A stretch of DNA of 64,000 nucleotides from Arenicella xantha (GCF_003315245.1 NZ_QNRT01000002.1:1038206-1102205), one strand, 5' to 3'. Counted from the stretch's first letter, positions 48,011 to 57,811 are shown. Notes: generated from the sequence alone by a model not told the origin. Numbers and translations are program-made.

Positions 48011-48762
48011 CGTCGAAAAATGAACTGCGGTATCTTCGCGCCGAATTTCAAACAGAAGTACCACAACGGGTTACGTCGCATACCCAATGCTTTGAGCGCT
48101 CGATACGATTCCCAGTTGCCATGCCACATAGTTCGGAAACTATTGTTGGTAACACCACCCAAACGCATCCTGACCCACAACTCAGGCACATAACGACTGC
48201 GAATTTTATGCTGTTCAAAAGCGCGCGCACAAAACTCCAAGTCCGCTTGATATTTTAAGTCAGCTCGATACGGACCGATTTCGGTATAAGCTGAGCGTCG
48301 AAGAAAAAAGGTAGGATGGGCCGGCATCCAGCCGCGAAAACATAGGCCAGGCGCGTACTCTCTAGAGCGCCAGTAGCGTGTAACGGCCGATAAGTCCTGA
48401 GACTTCACGTAGACCAAGTCCGCATAACAAGCATCCAACTCAGCATCGGCCATCACGGCTGCCACTTGCGCTAATACCGAGTTGCTTTGATAAACATCAT
48501 CGGCATTGAGCAAGCCAATCATATCACCGGTGGCAAGTGCAATCCCCTTGTTCATGGCATCATAGATGCCGCTATCCGGCTCTGACACGACACACGTAGG
48601 TTGGTAATTAGACTGCTCGATTCGATCCATCGTGCCATCAGTCGACGCGCCATCAACCACAATATGCTCAATATTGGTATACGTCTGAGTGGCGACCGCC
48701 TCAAGCGTATCTAAAATTGTCGACTCGGCGTTGTAGACTACCGTAATAATGGAAATCTTCAT
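48007..48762 (-). CDS. GT2-family glycosyltransferase, colanic-acid type
   Basis: 251 aa. The N-terminus ISIITVVYNAESTILDTLEA, DGASTDGTMDRI and the metal-binding LNADDVYQSN are characteristic of the WcaA-like branch of GT2. The short C-terminal part has RYVPELWVRMRLGGVTNN. It probably transfers one hexose to a lipid-linked acceptor in the cytosol. It is translationally coupled to the second GT2 gene downstream. The pair stands between yciK and rluB, where no such genes are expected. Confidence 0.87.
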   Translation of the reverse strand: MKISIITVVYNAESTILDTLEAVATQTYTNIEHIVVDGASTDGTMDRIEQSNYQPTCVVSEPDSGIYDAMNKGIALATGDMIGLLNADDVYQSNSVLAQVAAVMADAELDACYADLVYVKSQDLSAVTRYWRSREYAPGLCFRGWMPAHPTFFLRRSAYTEIGPYRADLKYQADLEFCARAFEQHKIRSRYVPELWVRMRLGGVTNNSFRTMWHGNWESYRALKALGMRRNPLWYFCLKFGAKIPQFIFRR

Positions 48763-48823
48763 ATCATGAGCCTCTTCGAGGGTTTGATAAGCATGGCCAA
48801 ACGTCGATTAAACGCTTGAGCGC

Positions 48824-49870
48824 TTAAGAAGGTTTACGGCGAGACTTTTTGAATTTGTTGGGAGCCCGTCGTGAATCGTCTACTGAAGATGTTCGATTTG
48901 CACCTGCAGCGCCTCGTTTGCTTGGCCGCTTGCTAAACTTCTTACGATTCGGCTTGTGCCCATCGGCCCGGCTAGTAGGTTCAGACTTCGCCGACGAACG
49001 CTTGCCTGAGGCGCGATTTTCAGATCCACTATCACTGCTGCTTCTACTCGCAGGACGACGCGCTGGTTTCTTTGACAACGCTGCGCGACCACTCGAATAC
49101 AATTGATTAGCAAACTCATCGGCAAGCCCAACGGAGGCAACCAGTTTTTCGAGTTGCTTAGGCGCGAGCTTAGCTACTTTTCCGCGTTTAACATCACGCG
49201 TTAGCTTCACTGTTCCGTAGCGAATTCGCTTAAGGCGACTAACTGTGTGTCCAACTGCATCCCAAAGTCGTCGCACCTCACGATACCGACCTTCTCGAAT
49301 TATCACTCGATACCAATGATTGGTCCCCTCTTCGGCCATATCCGCGCCAATAACACTGTCGAATTTTGCTTTTCGCCCATCCAATTCCACACCATCGGTG
49401 GTAAGCTTTTTAATGGTTTCAGGCGAAGCGGCACCACGAATTCGAACTAAATACTCTCGCTCTAACCCTGTTGATGGATGCATTAAACGGTTCGCCAGCT
49501 CGCCACTATTGGTAAACAATAGGAGACCGCTGGTATTTAAATCCAACCGCCCTACCGAGACCCAGCGCCCATTCGGAATGCCGGGCAAATTCTCGAACAC
49601 CGTCGGCCGACCCTTTGGGTCATCACGTGTGCAAATTTCACCTTCGGGCTTGTGATACATAAGCGCCTTGATTGGCTCATACGTCGTCGACACCAACATA
49701 ATCAGGCGACCATCGATCAAAATGCGATCACTGGCTGAGGCTCGATCTCCAAGCTTGGCTCGTTTACCATTTACCGTGATACGACCTTCTTCGATCCATT
49801 TTTCAATTTCGCGTCGTGAGCCTTGGCCTGCATGCGCAAGCAACTTCTGAAGTTTATCGTTGTTCATCAT
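48824..49870 (-). CDS. rluB: 23S rRNA pseudouridine synthase RluB
   Basis: 348 aa. An S4-like RNA-binding start (KLQKLLAHAGQGSRREIEKWI) is followed by the synthase domain with GRLDLNTSGLLLFTN, which holds the catalytic Asp. It modifies U2605 (E. coli numbering) of 23S rRNA. After about residue 250 comes a long Lys/Arg/Ser-rich disordered tail (RPASRSSSDSG and repeats of KRSSAK, KKFSKRPSKR), likely contacting RNA. The first ATG overlaps the scpB end by 17 nt. The order rluB-scpB-scpA-trpS is conserved in many proteobacteria. Confidence 0.93.
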   Translation of the reverse strand: MMNNDKLQKLLAHAGQGSRREIEKWIEEGRITVNGKRAKLGDRASASDRILIDGRLIMLVSTTYEPIKALMYHKPEGEICTRDDPKGRPTVFENLPGIPNGRWVSVGRLDLNTSGLLLFTNSGELANRLMHPSTGLEREYLVRIRGAASPETIKKLTTDGVELDGRKAKFDSVIGADMAEEGTNHWYRVIIREGRYREVRRLWDAVGHTVSRLKRIRYGTVKLTRDVKRGKVAKLAPKQLEKLVASVGLADEFANQLYSSGRAALSKKPARRPASRSSSDSGSENRASGKRSSAKSEPTSRADGHKPNRKKFSKRPSKRGAAGANRTSSVDDSRRAPNKFKKSRRKPS

Positions 49871-50720
49871 CAGACGGCTCTACCGCCTCATCGGGAACTA
49901 TGGGTTGTTCCACATCTCCCGAATCTACTACATCGTTATTGTCGATTGAATCCACCGGATCCGCTAGCTCATCGTCGTCGGTTGAACGACGTAGTTCAAT
50001 CACTTGCGCAGACTCTGGCTTGTCATCACCGTTAACATCTTTCACACCGTCCATCGGCAAGGTTAGGTTCATGTCTTTGGCAACTTCCCCTAAGGCTCGT
50101 TTATCCATCAATTCAGGTAGTTCGCGCAAACTTGTCATATTAAAGTATTCCAAAAAGCCCTGGGTCGTGCCAAATAGTGCCGGACGACCAGGCACATCGC
50201 GATGCCCAATTTGCGCAATCCAATCGCGCTCTTCTAATACCCGAATAGTGTCGCTACTGACTCCAACCCCACGAATATCTTCAATATCACCGCGGGTTAC
50301 CGGTTGCCGATAAGCAATAATTGATAAGGTTTCAAGCAAAGCTCTAGAGTAGCGAGGTGCTTTATCACCACGTAATTTGCGCAGCCACGGTGAGTATTTC
50401 TCTTTAGACTGGAAACGCCAGCCATTGCCAATTCTTCGCAGCTCCACGCCTTTGCTCGCGTAACTCTTTTCCAACGTCAACAACACATTCTGAATATCGA
50501 CGGTACTGGGTTGTGCATCATCAGGAAACAATGAGATTATTTTCCGAACCCCCAACGGCACCTTGGCTGCGAATAATGCGGCCTCAACAATATTAGCTAA
50601 CTCACTGTCTATCGGAGCATCTTTGTCCGGCGTCTGGTTAGATTCGTTTGTTTCTTCGAGATCCTGATCGACCTCTTTATCTGTCTCTTTCTGAGCCATA
50701 TCAATGTTTTTTTGTGTCAT
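49854..50720 (-). CDS. scpB: Segregation and condensation protein B
   Basis: 288 aa from ATG 50720 (a TTG lies two codons earlier). ScpB binds ScpA and SMC in chromosome organisation. The central region (about residues 45-215) holds two winged-helix domains: NIVEAALFAAKVPLGVRKI, RFQSKEKYSPWLRKL, ALLETLSIIAYRQPVTRGDI, IRGVGVSSDTIRVLEERDWI and TQGFLEYFNM. The N-terminal 40 and C-terminal 70 residues are acidic and low complexity, which is usual for the family. It is 71 bp after scpA and overlaps rluB. Confidence 0.94.
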   Translation of the reverse strand: MTQKNIDMAQKETDKEVDQDLEETNESNQTPDKDAPIDSELANIVEAALFAAKVPLGVRKIISLFPDDAQPSTVDIQNVLLTLEKSYASKGVELRRIGNGWRFQSKEKYSPWLRKLRGDKAPRYSRALLETLSIIAYRQPVTRGDIEDIRGVGVSSDTIRVLEERDWIAQIGHRDVPGRPALFGTTQGFLEYFNMTSLRELPELMDKRALGEVAKDMNLTLPMDGVKDVNGDDKPESAQVIELRRSTDDDELADPVDSIDNNDVVDSGDVEQPIVPDEAVEPSDDEQR

Positions 50721-50791
50721 GATCAATTTAAGATGACTGAGCCTTCGACCAGTCCATCCACCTTAACAGATGCGAGCCCATTATCACGGCG

Positions 50792-51664
50792 CTAAGCGGC
50801 CCGCTTGATGTGTATGGGCGCTAAAGGCTCTGTTTGAACAACTACCAACATGTCGTCACGAAACAGCTCCAGTAAGGCAATAAACGTAACCACTACGCCC
50901 AAACGCCCTTCGGCCTGGGTAAACAACTCTTCAAACCGAAGATAGTCTTGAGTTTGCAGTCGGCTGAGTATGGATGTCATTCGCTCACGCATCGATAACA
51001 TGTCGCGCGAGACTCTCATATTTTGATTGACGTCAGCACGGTCGACCACAGATTGAAACGCCTTAACCAACTGCTCTAAACTCACCTGCGCTCTAACTTC
51101 TGGTGGGTTCGGGTCATCAAACACGGCTTGCGCGCTGAAGATATCTCGATCTAAACGCGGCCGATCATCGAGTTGGTTAGCGGCCAAACTAAACCGCTCA
51201 TATTCTTGTAGACGACGCACCAATGCTGACATTGGGTCTTCATCGTCGTCCTGTTCCGCTTTAGGGCGCGGTAACAACATGCGGGATTTGATCTCGCCCA
51301 ACAGCGCCGCCATTACCAAATACTCCGCCGCTAAATCAAGATTCGCAGCCCGCATAATCTCAACGTACGCCATATACTGCCGGGTAATATCGGCCACCGG
51401 TATATTAAGAATATCCAAGTTTTGTTTGCGGATGAGGTACAACAATAAATCCAGAGGGCCTTCAAAGCTCTCTAACACAACCTCTAAGGCGTCCGGTGGA
51501 ATAAACAAGTCTTGCGGCCACTCACTCATGACCTCGCCCATTACCACGGCACGCATACTCTCAGCGTAGACTTTCTCTTGCACGAGCTTATCCTGAGGCA
51601 AATCTGCGGTAGCCGATTTGCCGTCTAGGGCGAGTTCAGGGTTGGTAATTTGCTCGTTGCTCAT
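50792..51664 (-). CDS. scpA: Segregation and condensation protein A
   Basis: 290 aa. The kleisin-type subunit that bridges SMC heads in chromosome condensation. The N-terminal SMC-binding helices follow the diagnostic LESFEGPLDLLLYLIRKQNL, DILNIPVADITRQYMAYVEIM and LAAEYLVMAALLGEIKSR. The C-terminal winged helix is near EGRLGVVVTFIALLELFRDD. It lies between trpS and scpB in the same direction. Confidence 0.96.
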   Translation of the reverse strand: MSNEQITNPELALDGKSATADLPQDKLVQEKVYAESMRAVVMGEVMSEWPQDLFIPPDALEVVLESFEGPLDLLLYLIRKQNLDILNIPVADITRQYMAYVEIMRAANLDLAAEYLVMAALLGEIKSRMLLPRPKAEQDDDEDPMSALVRRLQEYERFSLAANQLDDRPRLDRDIFSAQAVFDDPNPPEVRAQVSLEQLVKAFQSVVDRADVNQNMRVSRDMLSMRERMTSILSRLQTQDYLRFEELFTQAEGRLGVVVTFIALLELFRDDMLVVVQTEPLAPIHIKRAA

Positions 51665-51693
51665 TTAATGCGCTACAGAAAAATTCGATCTCA

Positions 51694-52914
51694 TTAATAA
51701 TAATCGAGATTCATCGATGACCTTACTTGTTCCATTGTTTCATCCGCGGTCTCGCGTGCCTTCTCGCAACCGTCAGCAATAATATTCCGCACCAATGTTG
51801 GGTCATCAATATAAGGTTGAGCACGTTCGGCTATTTCGGCCTGCTCTTTTAACATTGCATCGATCAACGGCTGCTTACAATCCACACAACCAATACTGGC
51901 AGAACGACAACCTTCATCCACCCAGTTACGCGTGTCCTGATCGGAATAAACATGGTGGAACTGCCAAACTGGGCATCGATTTGGGTCACCGGGATCGTTA
52001 CGCCGTACTCGCGCAGGATCCGTTGGCATCGCACGAACCTCTTTTTCAACCCGTTCGGGGTCGTCACGCAGCGCAATGGTATTGCGATACGACTTTGACA
52101 TTTTCTCGCCGTCTAAGCCCGGCAGTTTTGAGGTCTCCGTCAACATTGACTCTGGCTCAGTCAAGATAGTACGTCCACCGCCTTCTAAATAACCGTATAA
52201 ACGCTCTAATTCGGCAGTCGTAATATTTTGATTGCTCGCCAATAGCGCGTGGGCTTTTTCTAAGGCCTCATGGTCGCCGCGCTCAGTATAGGCATTTCGC
52301 AAATTTCGATACAGTTTAGCGCCGCGTTTACCAAGCTTTTTAATGGCTTCTTCAGCCTTCTCTTCAAACCCAGTTTCACGACCATACAAATAATTAAACC
52401 GTCGTGCGATCTCGCGAGTTAATTCAATATGCGGAACTTGATCTTCGCCAACCGGCACTTTTGATGCGTGATACAGCAATATATCCGCCGCTTGCAACAC
52501 CGGATACCCCAAAAAGCCATGCGTCGACAAATCTCGCTCGGTCAATTTAGCTTGCTGGTCTTTGTAGGTTGGAACTCGCTCTAACCAGCCGAGTGGCGTA
52601 ATCATCGACAACAGTAGGTTTAACTCGGCATGCTCAGGCACACGTGATTGGATAAACAACGTAGCTCGACTTGGGTCGACACCTACCGCTAACCAATCAA
52701 TCACCATCTCCCAGACATTATCGTTAATCGTCGCTGAATCTTCTTCGTAGTGGGTCGTTAGGGCATGCCAATCAGCAATGAAGAAATAGCAATCATACTC
52801 ATGCTGCATCTGCAGCCAGTTTTTCAGTACACCATGATAATGGCCAAGGTGAAGGCGACCGGTTGGGCGCATTCCAGAGACCACACGATTAGATTGTCCA
52901 GACTTCGAGATCAT
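51694..52914 (-). CDS. trpS: Tryptophanyl-tRNA synthetase (long form)
   Basis: 406 aa, longer than the standard 330-340 aa form. Class I signatures: GRLHLGHYHGVLKNW (HIGH equivalent) near residue 17 and GEKMSKSYRNTI (KMSKS) near residue 265. An insertion of about 60-70 residues between them (YLYGRETGFEEKAEEAI to LERLYGYLEGGG) explains the length; the same longer form occurs in Pseudomonas. The C-terminal portion has CVDCKQPL and SIGCVDCK cysteines. It charges tRNA-Trp and is located upstream of scpA. Confidence 0.94.
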   Translation of the reverse strand: MISKSGQSNRVVSGMRPTGRLHLGHYHGVLKNWLQMQHEYDCYFFIADWHALTTHYEEDSATINDNVWEMVIDWLAVGVDPSRATLFIQSRVPEHAELNLLLSMITPLGWLERVPTYKDQQAKLTERDLSTHGFLGYPVLQAADILLYHASKVPVGEDQVPHIELTREIARRFNYLYGRETGFEEKAEEAIKKLGKRGAKLYRNLRNAYTERGDHEALEKAHALLASNQNITTAELERLYGYLEGGGRTILTEPESMLTETSKLPGLDGEKMSKSYRNTIALRDDPERVEKEVRAMPTDPARVRRNDPGDPNRCPVWQFHHVYSDQDTRNWVDEGCRSASIGCVDCKQPLIDAMLKEQAEIAERAQPYIDDPTLVRNIIADGCEKARETADETMEQVRSSMNLDYY

Positions 52915-52995
52915 TACAAAATTGATTAGATTGGTAAAACTGGAGTGTACCGTTTAGCGCCCATCAACACTAGCGTTTGCCTAGCGTCGAGCAGT

Positions 52996-53619
52996 CTATT
53001 CTTGCAGAAAACTGATATCACCCGATCCTTCGCGCACAATCCGTAGTCGCGCATCATGCCAATCGATCACGGTTGATGGCTCGATCGTGCCGATGCCTCC
53101 ATCGATGACGAGATCCACTTCGTGTTCCAATTTCTCTCGAATAACTTCGGGATCAGCCATCGCCACGGACTGCCCAGGCAAAATGAGACTCGCGCTCATA
53201 ATCGGCTCGCCGAGTTCGGCTAACAAATCCCTTACGATCACATTGTCTGGAATACGAATCCCTATTGTACGCCGCTTTGGATGCACCAAGCGATTTGGCA
53301 CAAGGCGTTTTGCCGCCAAAATAAAGGTGTAAGCACCTGGTGTGAGCGCTTTAATTAGGCGGTATTGCTCATTATCAATTTTAGCAAACATGGCCACCTG
53401 CTTTAGGTCGGCGGCCACGAGCGTGAAATTATGATTTCTATCGAGCTTGCGGATTCGCCGAATTCGATCAACAGCGCGTTTATCATCAAGATGACAGCCG
53501 AGCGCATAGCTCGAATCCGTCGGGTAGGCGATCAAGCCTCCGCCACGCAATATTTCGCAGGCTTGCTGAATCAAGCGGATCTGCGGGTTCTGCGGATGAA
53601 TTTGAAAGTACTGTGCCAT
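52996..53619 (-). CDS. yciO: YciO/TsaC-family protein (threonylcarbamoyl-AMP synthase-like)
   Basis: 207 aa, the Sua5-YciO-YrdC fold. It begins FQIHPQNPQIRLIQQACEIL, then GGLIAYPTDSSYALGC and KLDRNHNFTLVAADLKQV. The lysine/arginine cluster for ATP binding is KRRTIGIRIPDN, with IMSASLILPG after it. YciO is a TsaC paralogue whose contribution to t6A synthesis is smaller. It stands 81 bp upstream of trpS and 5 bp after folK. Confidence 0.9.
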   Translation of the reverse strand: MAQYFQIHPQNPQIRLIQQACEILRGGGLIAYPTDSSYALGCHLDDKRAVDRIRRIRKLDRNHNFTLVAADLKQVAMFAKIDNEQYRLIKALTPGAYTFILAAKRLVPNRLVHPKRRTIGIRIPDNVIVRDLLAELGEPIMSASLILPGQSVAMADPEVIREKLEHEVDLVIDGGIGTIEPSTVIDWHDARLRIVREGSGDISFLQE

Positions 53620-53624
53620 ATGCT

Positions 53625-54167
53625 CTACATCACTAATCTGAAAACAGATTGCCCCTCAAATTGATTGTCGGACAACAAACTCGAAACTGAGCCTAGTAAC
53701 CGATGGGCCTGATTATGCAATAGTTCGGACAATGGTAGTAGCACGAATAGACGCTCAGCGATACGCGGATGCGGAATCGATAAGTCGGCGGTATTGAGCT
53801 GCACATCTCCAAACAGCAGAATATCAATATCAATTAAGCGTGGTGCATTTTGGTTTCCGAGCACGCGCGTTCGACCCAGTAAATTTTCAATTTTCTGGGT
53901 TTTTTGCAGCAAAACCTCGGCACTAAGCGTGGTTTCCAGCGCAACCACGCAATTAACAAAATCCGGCTGCGACTGATAACCCACTGGCGACGTCAAATAG
54001 TACGCTGACGCATTTAAAATTTTGCAATTCGGCAGTTTTGACAGGTAATTCTTAGCATCAATCAACTGCTGAACTGGGTCACCTAAATTAGCCCCTAATC
54101 CCAAGTACGCGATGCTTTCAAGATGTCCCGAACCATGCTCAAGCGCACTATGCATGTCATTGACCAT
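53625..54167 (-). CDS. folK: 2-amino-4-hydroxy-6-hydroxymethyldihydropteridine pyrophosphokinase
   Basis: 180 aa. The signature motifs are LGLGANLGDPVQQL at the N-terminus, the RTRVLGNQNAPRLIDIDILL region for ATP and magnesium binding, and LSIPHPRIAERLFVLLPLSE. HPPK pyrophosphorylates the pterin in folate synthesis. An alternative ATG at 54155 would drop four residues. It is 32 bp downstream of pcnB; the pcnB-folK order is standard in gammaproteobacteria. Confidence 0.94.
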   Translation of the reverse strand: MVNDMHSALEHGSGHLESIAYLGLGANLGDPVQQLIDAKNYLSKLPNCKILNASAYYLTSPVGYQSQPDFVNCVVALETTLSAEVLLQKTQKIENLLGRTRVLGNQNAPRLIDIDILLFGDVQLNTADLSIPHPRIAERLFVLLPLSELLHNQAHRLLGSVSSLLSDNQFEGQSVFRLVM

Positions 54168-54199
54168 TCGACCGCGACTCTACTAAACGACTAACCGCG

Positions 54200-55936
54200 T
54201 TAAAAGTGCGGGGTCTCGTCAGTACTCACCTTACGCTTATGCCGAACTTTTACTTTTTTCTTGCTGACGCTAGCCGAAGTCACTCCAAATTCATCGGCTG
54301 GTCGAGACTCCACGAAACGCTGCTCTGTACCTGGCGCCTTACGTCGGCCATTAGCCGGCCCACGTCTACGAGATGCCTTTTTCTTAGATCGAACCTTGCT
54401 ACGACGCCCACCACCTTCGGCATTGCCAACACTGTTTGGACCGGCATTACCGCTTGGCCTTGATTGAGCATTACGCGTTACTTTCTTACCTCTACGGCCG
54501 TTCTTCTTTTTCTTACCACCACCACTGCCGGCACCAGCACGACGCTGTTGAGGCTTAGGTTTACCGCCGTTGCCGAACGAGTCGTTAGCACCGCCAACAT
54601 AAACGCCGTCATATCCAGTATTGCTAACATTGTAGTCAACACTATTAAAATTAGGTTCTTCTTGACTGTTCTGCGGCTGCCGCTCTTTCTTATAAGTTTT
54701 ATTAAGCTCAGCGACCATCGCCTCTCGCTCTTCGTCGTCAACTTCTTGTATTTGCGTCCACCACTCACCCACTTCGGCATCCACTTCATGCACCATGGTT
54801 CGTAACAATAGAAAATCGTAAGCCGCTCTAAAACGTCGATTGGTAAGACAAGCTTTAACCATTCGTGGATTTCGTTTAATTAACCTGAAATGAATATTCC
54901 AGATATCCAAAATAATTTCCGCCAACCTTCTGGGCACCGCAACATATTGATTTTGATCGCGTAACCCATCATTCATGGCTACCCGCCACGCATGGCTTTC
55001 ACTCGCACCATCATCCATTAACACTTGCGCGTCGGCTTTTACTGGATCCCACATCATGCAGGCAAACAAAAAGGCTGGAATAACCGGCTTACCTTTATTA
55101 ACGCGCTTGTCGGTATTAAGTAACGCCCGCTCAGGCATGCCCTCAACACCATCAACCACCATTGAATCAGTGAATGGAAATAAATATTTAAACAGGCCGT
55201 ATTTACGCAGTAACTGATAAGTGTCGTAAGCGGCTCCGCCATGAAACAACTTGAGCACTTCTTCGAACAGTCGAGCGCTTGAAACATGAGACAATAATTT
55301 GCCTTGTTCCTCAATCATTTTTAGCGCTTCAGGCTCCATTTCAAAACCAAGTTTGGCGGCGAAACGAATGACTCTCAGCATACGTACTGGGTCTTCTGTA
55401 AAACGTTGCTCTGGCTCACCGATACTGCGTAATTTCTTCGCTTTGATATCTGCGATGCCGTCCATGAAATCTAAAATCTCGCCACTTACACTATTGTAGT
55501 AGAGCGAATTAACAGTAAAGTCACGACGAACCACATCTTCTTCAATGGTTCCATAAACATTGTCGCGAAGCAGTTGTCCTTGATCTCCTTCAGACATCTC
55601 ATTACTGCCTACTTTGTCACGATCGCTCGCATCGGCACGAAAAGTCGCAACTTCTAACACCTCGTAGCCATATCGTACGTGGACTAATTTGAAGCGACGA
55701 CCGATGATGCGCGCGTTGCGCCCAAAGGTTCGTTTTATTTGTTCAGGTGTCGCATTGGTTGAAATATCAAAATCTTTAGGCTTGGTGCCTAGAATCAAAT
55801 CTCGCACACAACCACCAACCAAATACGCGGTATAGCCAGCTTTTTGTAGTTCTTGGACGACGTGCAGTGCTTTATCACTTATATCGGCGTTATTTATACC
55901 GGCATCGGTAGCCGAGGTAATGGTTGGTATCTTCAA
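54200..55936 (-). CDS. pcnB: Poly(A) polymerase I
   Basis: 578 aa, more than 100 residues longer than E. coli PcnB. The nucleotidyltransferase core has YLVGGCVRDLILGTKPKDFD, DISTNATPEQIKRTF and RRDFTVNSLYYN, followed by the RNA-binding RFTEDPVRMLRVIRFAAKLGF. It adds poly(A) tails that mark RNAs for decay. From about residue 440 the protein is Gly/Lys/Arg/Ser-rich and probably disordered. The start codon is TTG, with no strong Shine-Dalgarno site; E. coli pcnB uses AUU, so inefficient starts seem common for this gene. It heads the pcnB-folK unit. Confidence 0.94.
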   Translation of the reverse strand: MKIPTITSATDAGINNADISDKALHVVQELQKAGYTAYLVGGCVRDLILGTKPKDFDISTNATPEQIKRTFGRNARIIGRRFKLVHVRYGYEVLEVATFRADASDRDKVGSNEMSEGDQGQLLRDNVYGTIEEDVVRRDFTVNSLYYNSVSGEILDFMDGIADIKAKKLRSIGEPEQRFTEDPVRMLRVIRFAAKLGFEMEPEALKMIEEQGKLLSHVSSARLFEEVLKLFHGGAAYDTYQLLRKYGLFKYLFPFTDSMVVDGVEGMPERALLNTDKRVNKGKPVIPAFLFACMMWDPVKADAQVLMDDGASESHAWRVAMNDGLRDQNQYVAVPRRLAEIILDIWNIHFRLIKRNPRMVKACLTNRRFRAAYDFLLLRTMVHEVDAEVGEWWTQIQEVDDEEREAMVAELNKTYKKERQPQNSQEEPNFNSVDYNVSNTGYDGVYVGGANDSFGNGGKPKPQQRRAGAGSGGGKKKKNGRRGKKVTRNAQSRPSGNAGPNSVGNAEGGGRRSKVRSKKKASRRRGPANGRRKAPGTEQRFVESRPADEFGVTSASVSKKKVKVRHKRKVSTDETPHF

Positions 55937-56837
55937 TGGAAGTCTCTTACAATTTTATTAAGGTCTTGACAGGACGCCATGCTTGGCATCACGCCTACTA
56001 TTTAATGTTCGGTGGATTATGGTTTCAGTGTGTTATCAACTACTTCACTCATCTACATAAGAACTAAATTGGAGCTAATTCTGAACTAGGTTTCAGAAAG
56101 CTATTTCGTTTACATTGAGTCTGGCAAACTGCTTACTATTCACAGTATCTGCTAATCCTAAATTTGTTATTTTTTACTCAAGTAGAGTATCGCGGCAGAT
56201 TCACGCTTTCGGCTCGTAGCGCATATCCAAAATTGCACTCTATAAACCAGCAACCACGGTGCTAGCCCCGCTTAAATACACGGTGATTTAACACCTTAAG
56301 CTAGCAGCCATTATCTATTTTTCAATACCGGCATTTCGCAAGTTTCGTTACCAGACCATACAGGTAAATCTTGTTAATAAGCCGCCAACCTTTCACCACC
56401 AAACCGCATTAGCCTAAGCAATGATCTAATGGACATTTCGGCGAGTCAACAATGGGTGACTCAAGCCACACGATGCCAGAACGATTTAACCAGACTAGCA
56501 AACAGTCTCATTTCTGCCACTCAAACCTGAAATACAATGAAGTCGTGCAACAAAATCGGTGATGACTACACTGAACTTGAATATAACCTAGCAAGTTCGG
56601 AACAGTTATTCACTAGCGACTGGTGATTTTGACTGATAGGTAAAAATCGTTGCGTATGCGGCTTAGTAGGTTTAGCCCGCATTTTCTTACAGCGCATTGT
56701 ATATTCTTCGTTGAGAAAATGCGTGATGGAATTAAATTCCAAGTAGGCATTCTGCACAAGTTAATCGACAGATACCAGCTTTTTTGATGTTTTTTTATTC
56801 CAGCCAAACACAATTATTCGCCCTTGCGTGGGAATCA
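55937..56837. other. Gene-free region between xerD and pcnB
   Basis: 901 bp with no convincing gene on either strand. The longest open frames (for example 56566-56757) lack recognisable motifs or ribosome binding sites. No tRNA, terminator, array or transposon end was seen. The pcnB promoter should lie near 55940-56000, but no strong -35/-10 pair is visible. Confidence 0.6.
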
Positions 56838-57746
56838 TTAGCCTCTGGGATGATGCTGGGCGTGAAGTGATTGCAATCTTTCACGGGCAACATGAGTGTA
56901 AATCTGGGTCGTCGATAAATCCGCGTGACCAAGTAACATCTGAACTGAACGCAAGTCTGCGCCATGATTAATTAAATGAGTAGCGAATGCATGACGCAAC
57001 GTATGGGGCGATAGCACCTGTTCGATACCCGCCTGTTTGGCGTATTTCTTGATTAAATACCAAAACGCTTGACGAGTCATAGCGGAACCTCGCGCCGTCA
57101 CAAATAGTGCGTCAGACTGTCGCCATTTTAGCAATTCGGCACGCGCTTCTAGCAAATACTGTTGCACCCAATCTACTGCCTGCTCCCCAAGCGGCACCAG
57201 CCTTTCTTTGTTACCTTTACCAACAATTCGTACCACACCGACATCCAGATTAATTTCAAGCCGTGTCAACTTCACCAATTCAGTAACTCGCAACCCGGTA
57301 GCATAGAGAGTCTCAAGCATTGCGCGGTCGCGCATACCCAGCGCGATTGACGTATCTGGCGCAGAGAGCAAGTCGGAGACTTGCCGCTCACTCATCGTAA
57401 TTGGCAAAGGTCGCCCCTGCTTAGGAGATCGTACTTGCACACAGGGGTCGGCGGTCGCCTTGCGTTCGCGAATACCATAGCGGTAGAAGCGTCGTAACGT
57501 AGATAGCACCCGAGCACTGCTACTGCTTTTAGTTCCTTGCGCCAAAAGAAAGGCTAGAAATCGCTGAATATCAGCTTGAGAGGCAGCGAACAACAAGGTA
57601 TCGCCCAGAAACCGCGCGTAGCTAGTTAAATCTGACCGGTATGCCGACAATGTATTCTTCGATAAGCCAGACTCGATCCACAATGCATCAATAAACAAAT
57701 CGATGGCTTCTTTGTTTTCCGCATTAATTTGTGGTTTTGATGTCAT
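56838..57746 (-). CDS. xerD: Tyrosine recombinase XerD
   Basis: 302 aa. N-terminal SAM-like domain (FIDALWIESGLSKNTLSAYRSDL), then the catalytic domain with the first Arg in YATGLRVTELVKLT, Lys in IVGKGNKERLVPLG, HTLRHAFATHLINHGAD, GHADLSTTQIYTHV and the Tyr nucleophile in TQIYTH. It resolves chromosome dimers at dif with XerC and FtsK. It has no neighbours of related function here; the gene-free region follows and a Gfo/Idh gene precedes. Confidence 0.95.
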   Translation of the reverse strand: MTSKPQINAENKEAIDLFIDALWIESGLSKNTLSAYRSDLTSYARFLGDTLLFAASQADIQRFLAFLLAQGTKSSSSARVLSTLRRFYRYGIRERKATADPCVQVRSPKQGRPLPITMSERQVSDLLSAPDTSIALGMRDRAMLETLYATGLRVTELVKLTRLEINLDVGVVRIVGKGNKERLVPLGEQAVDWVQQYLLEARAELLKWRQSDALFVTARGSAMTRQAFWYLIKKYAKQAGIEQVLSPHTLRHAFATHLINHGADLRSVQMLLGHADLSTTQIYTHVARERLQSLHAQHHPRG

Positions 57747-57811
57747 GCCCCGAGTATAGCAGCGATAAGCGCTAGCAAAAGGCTAGCTCGACCAATGCGG
57801 TAGACCGACGC

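Noticed and set aside
49816-50313. 165-aa open frame on the plus strand
   Set aside because: Antisense to scpB and rluB, Ser-rich as expected for the reverse of acidic codons; no independent evidence.
56566-56757. 63-aa open frame in the gene-free region
   Set aside because: Short, with no start signal, motif or neighbour to support it.
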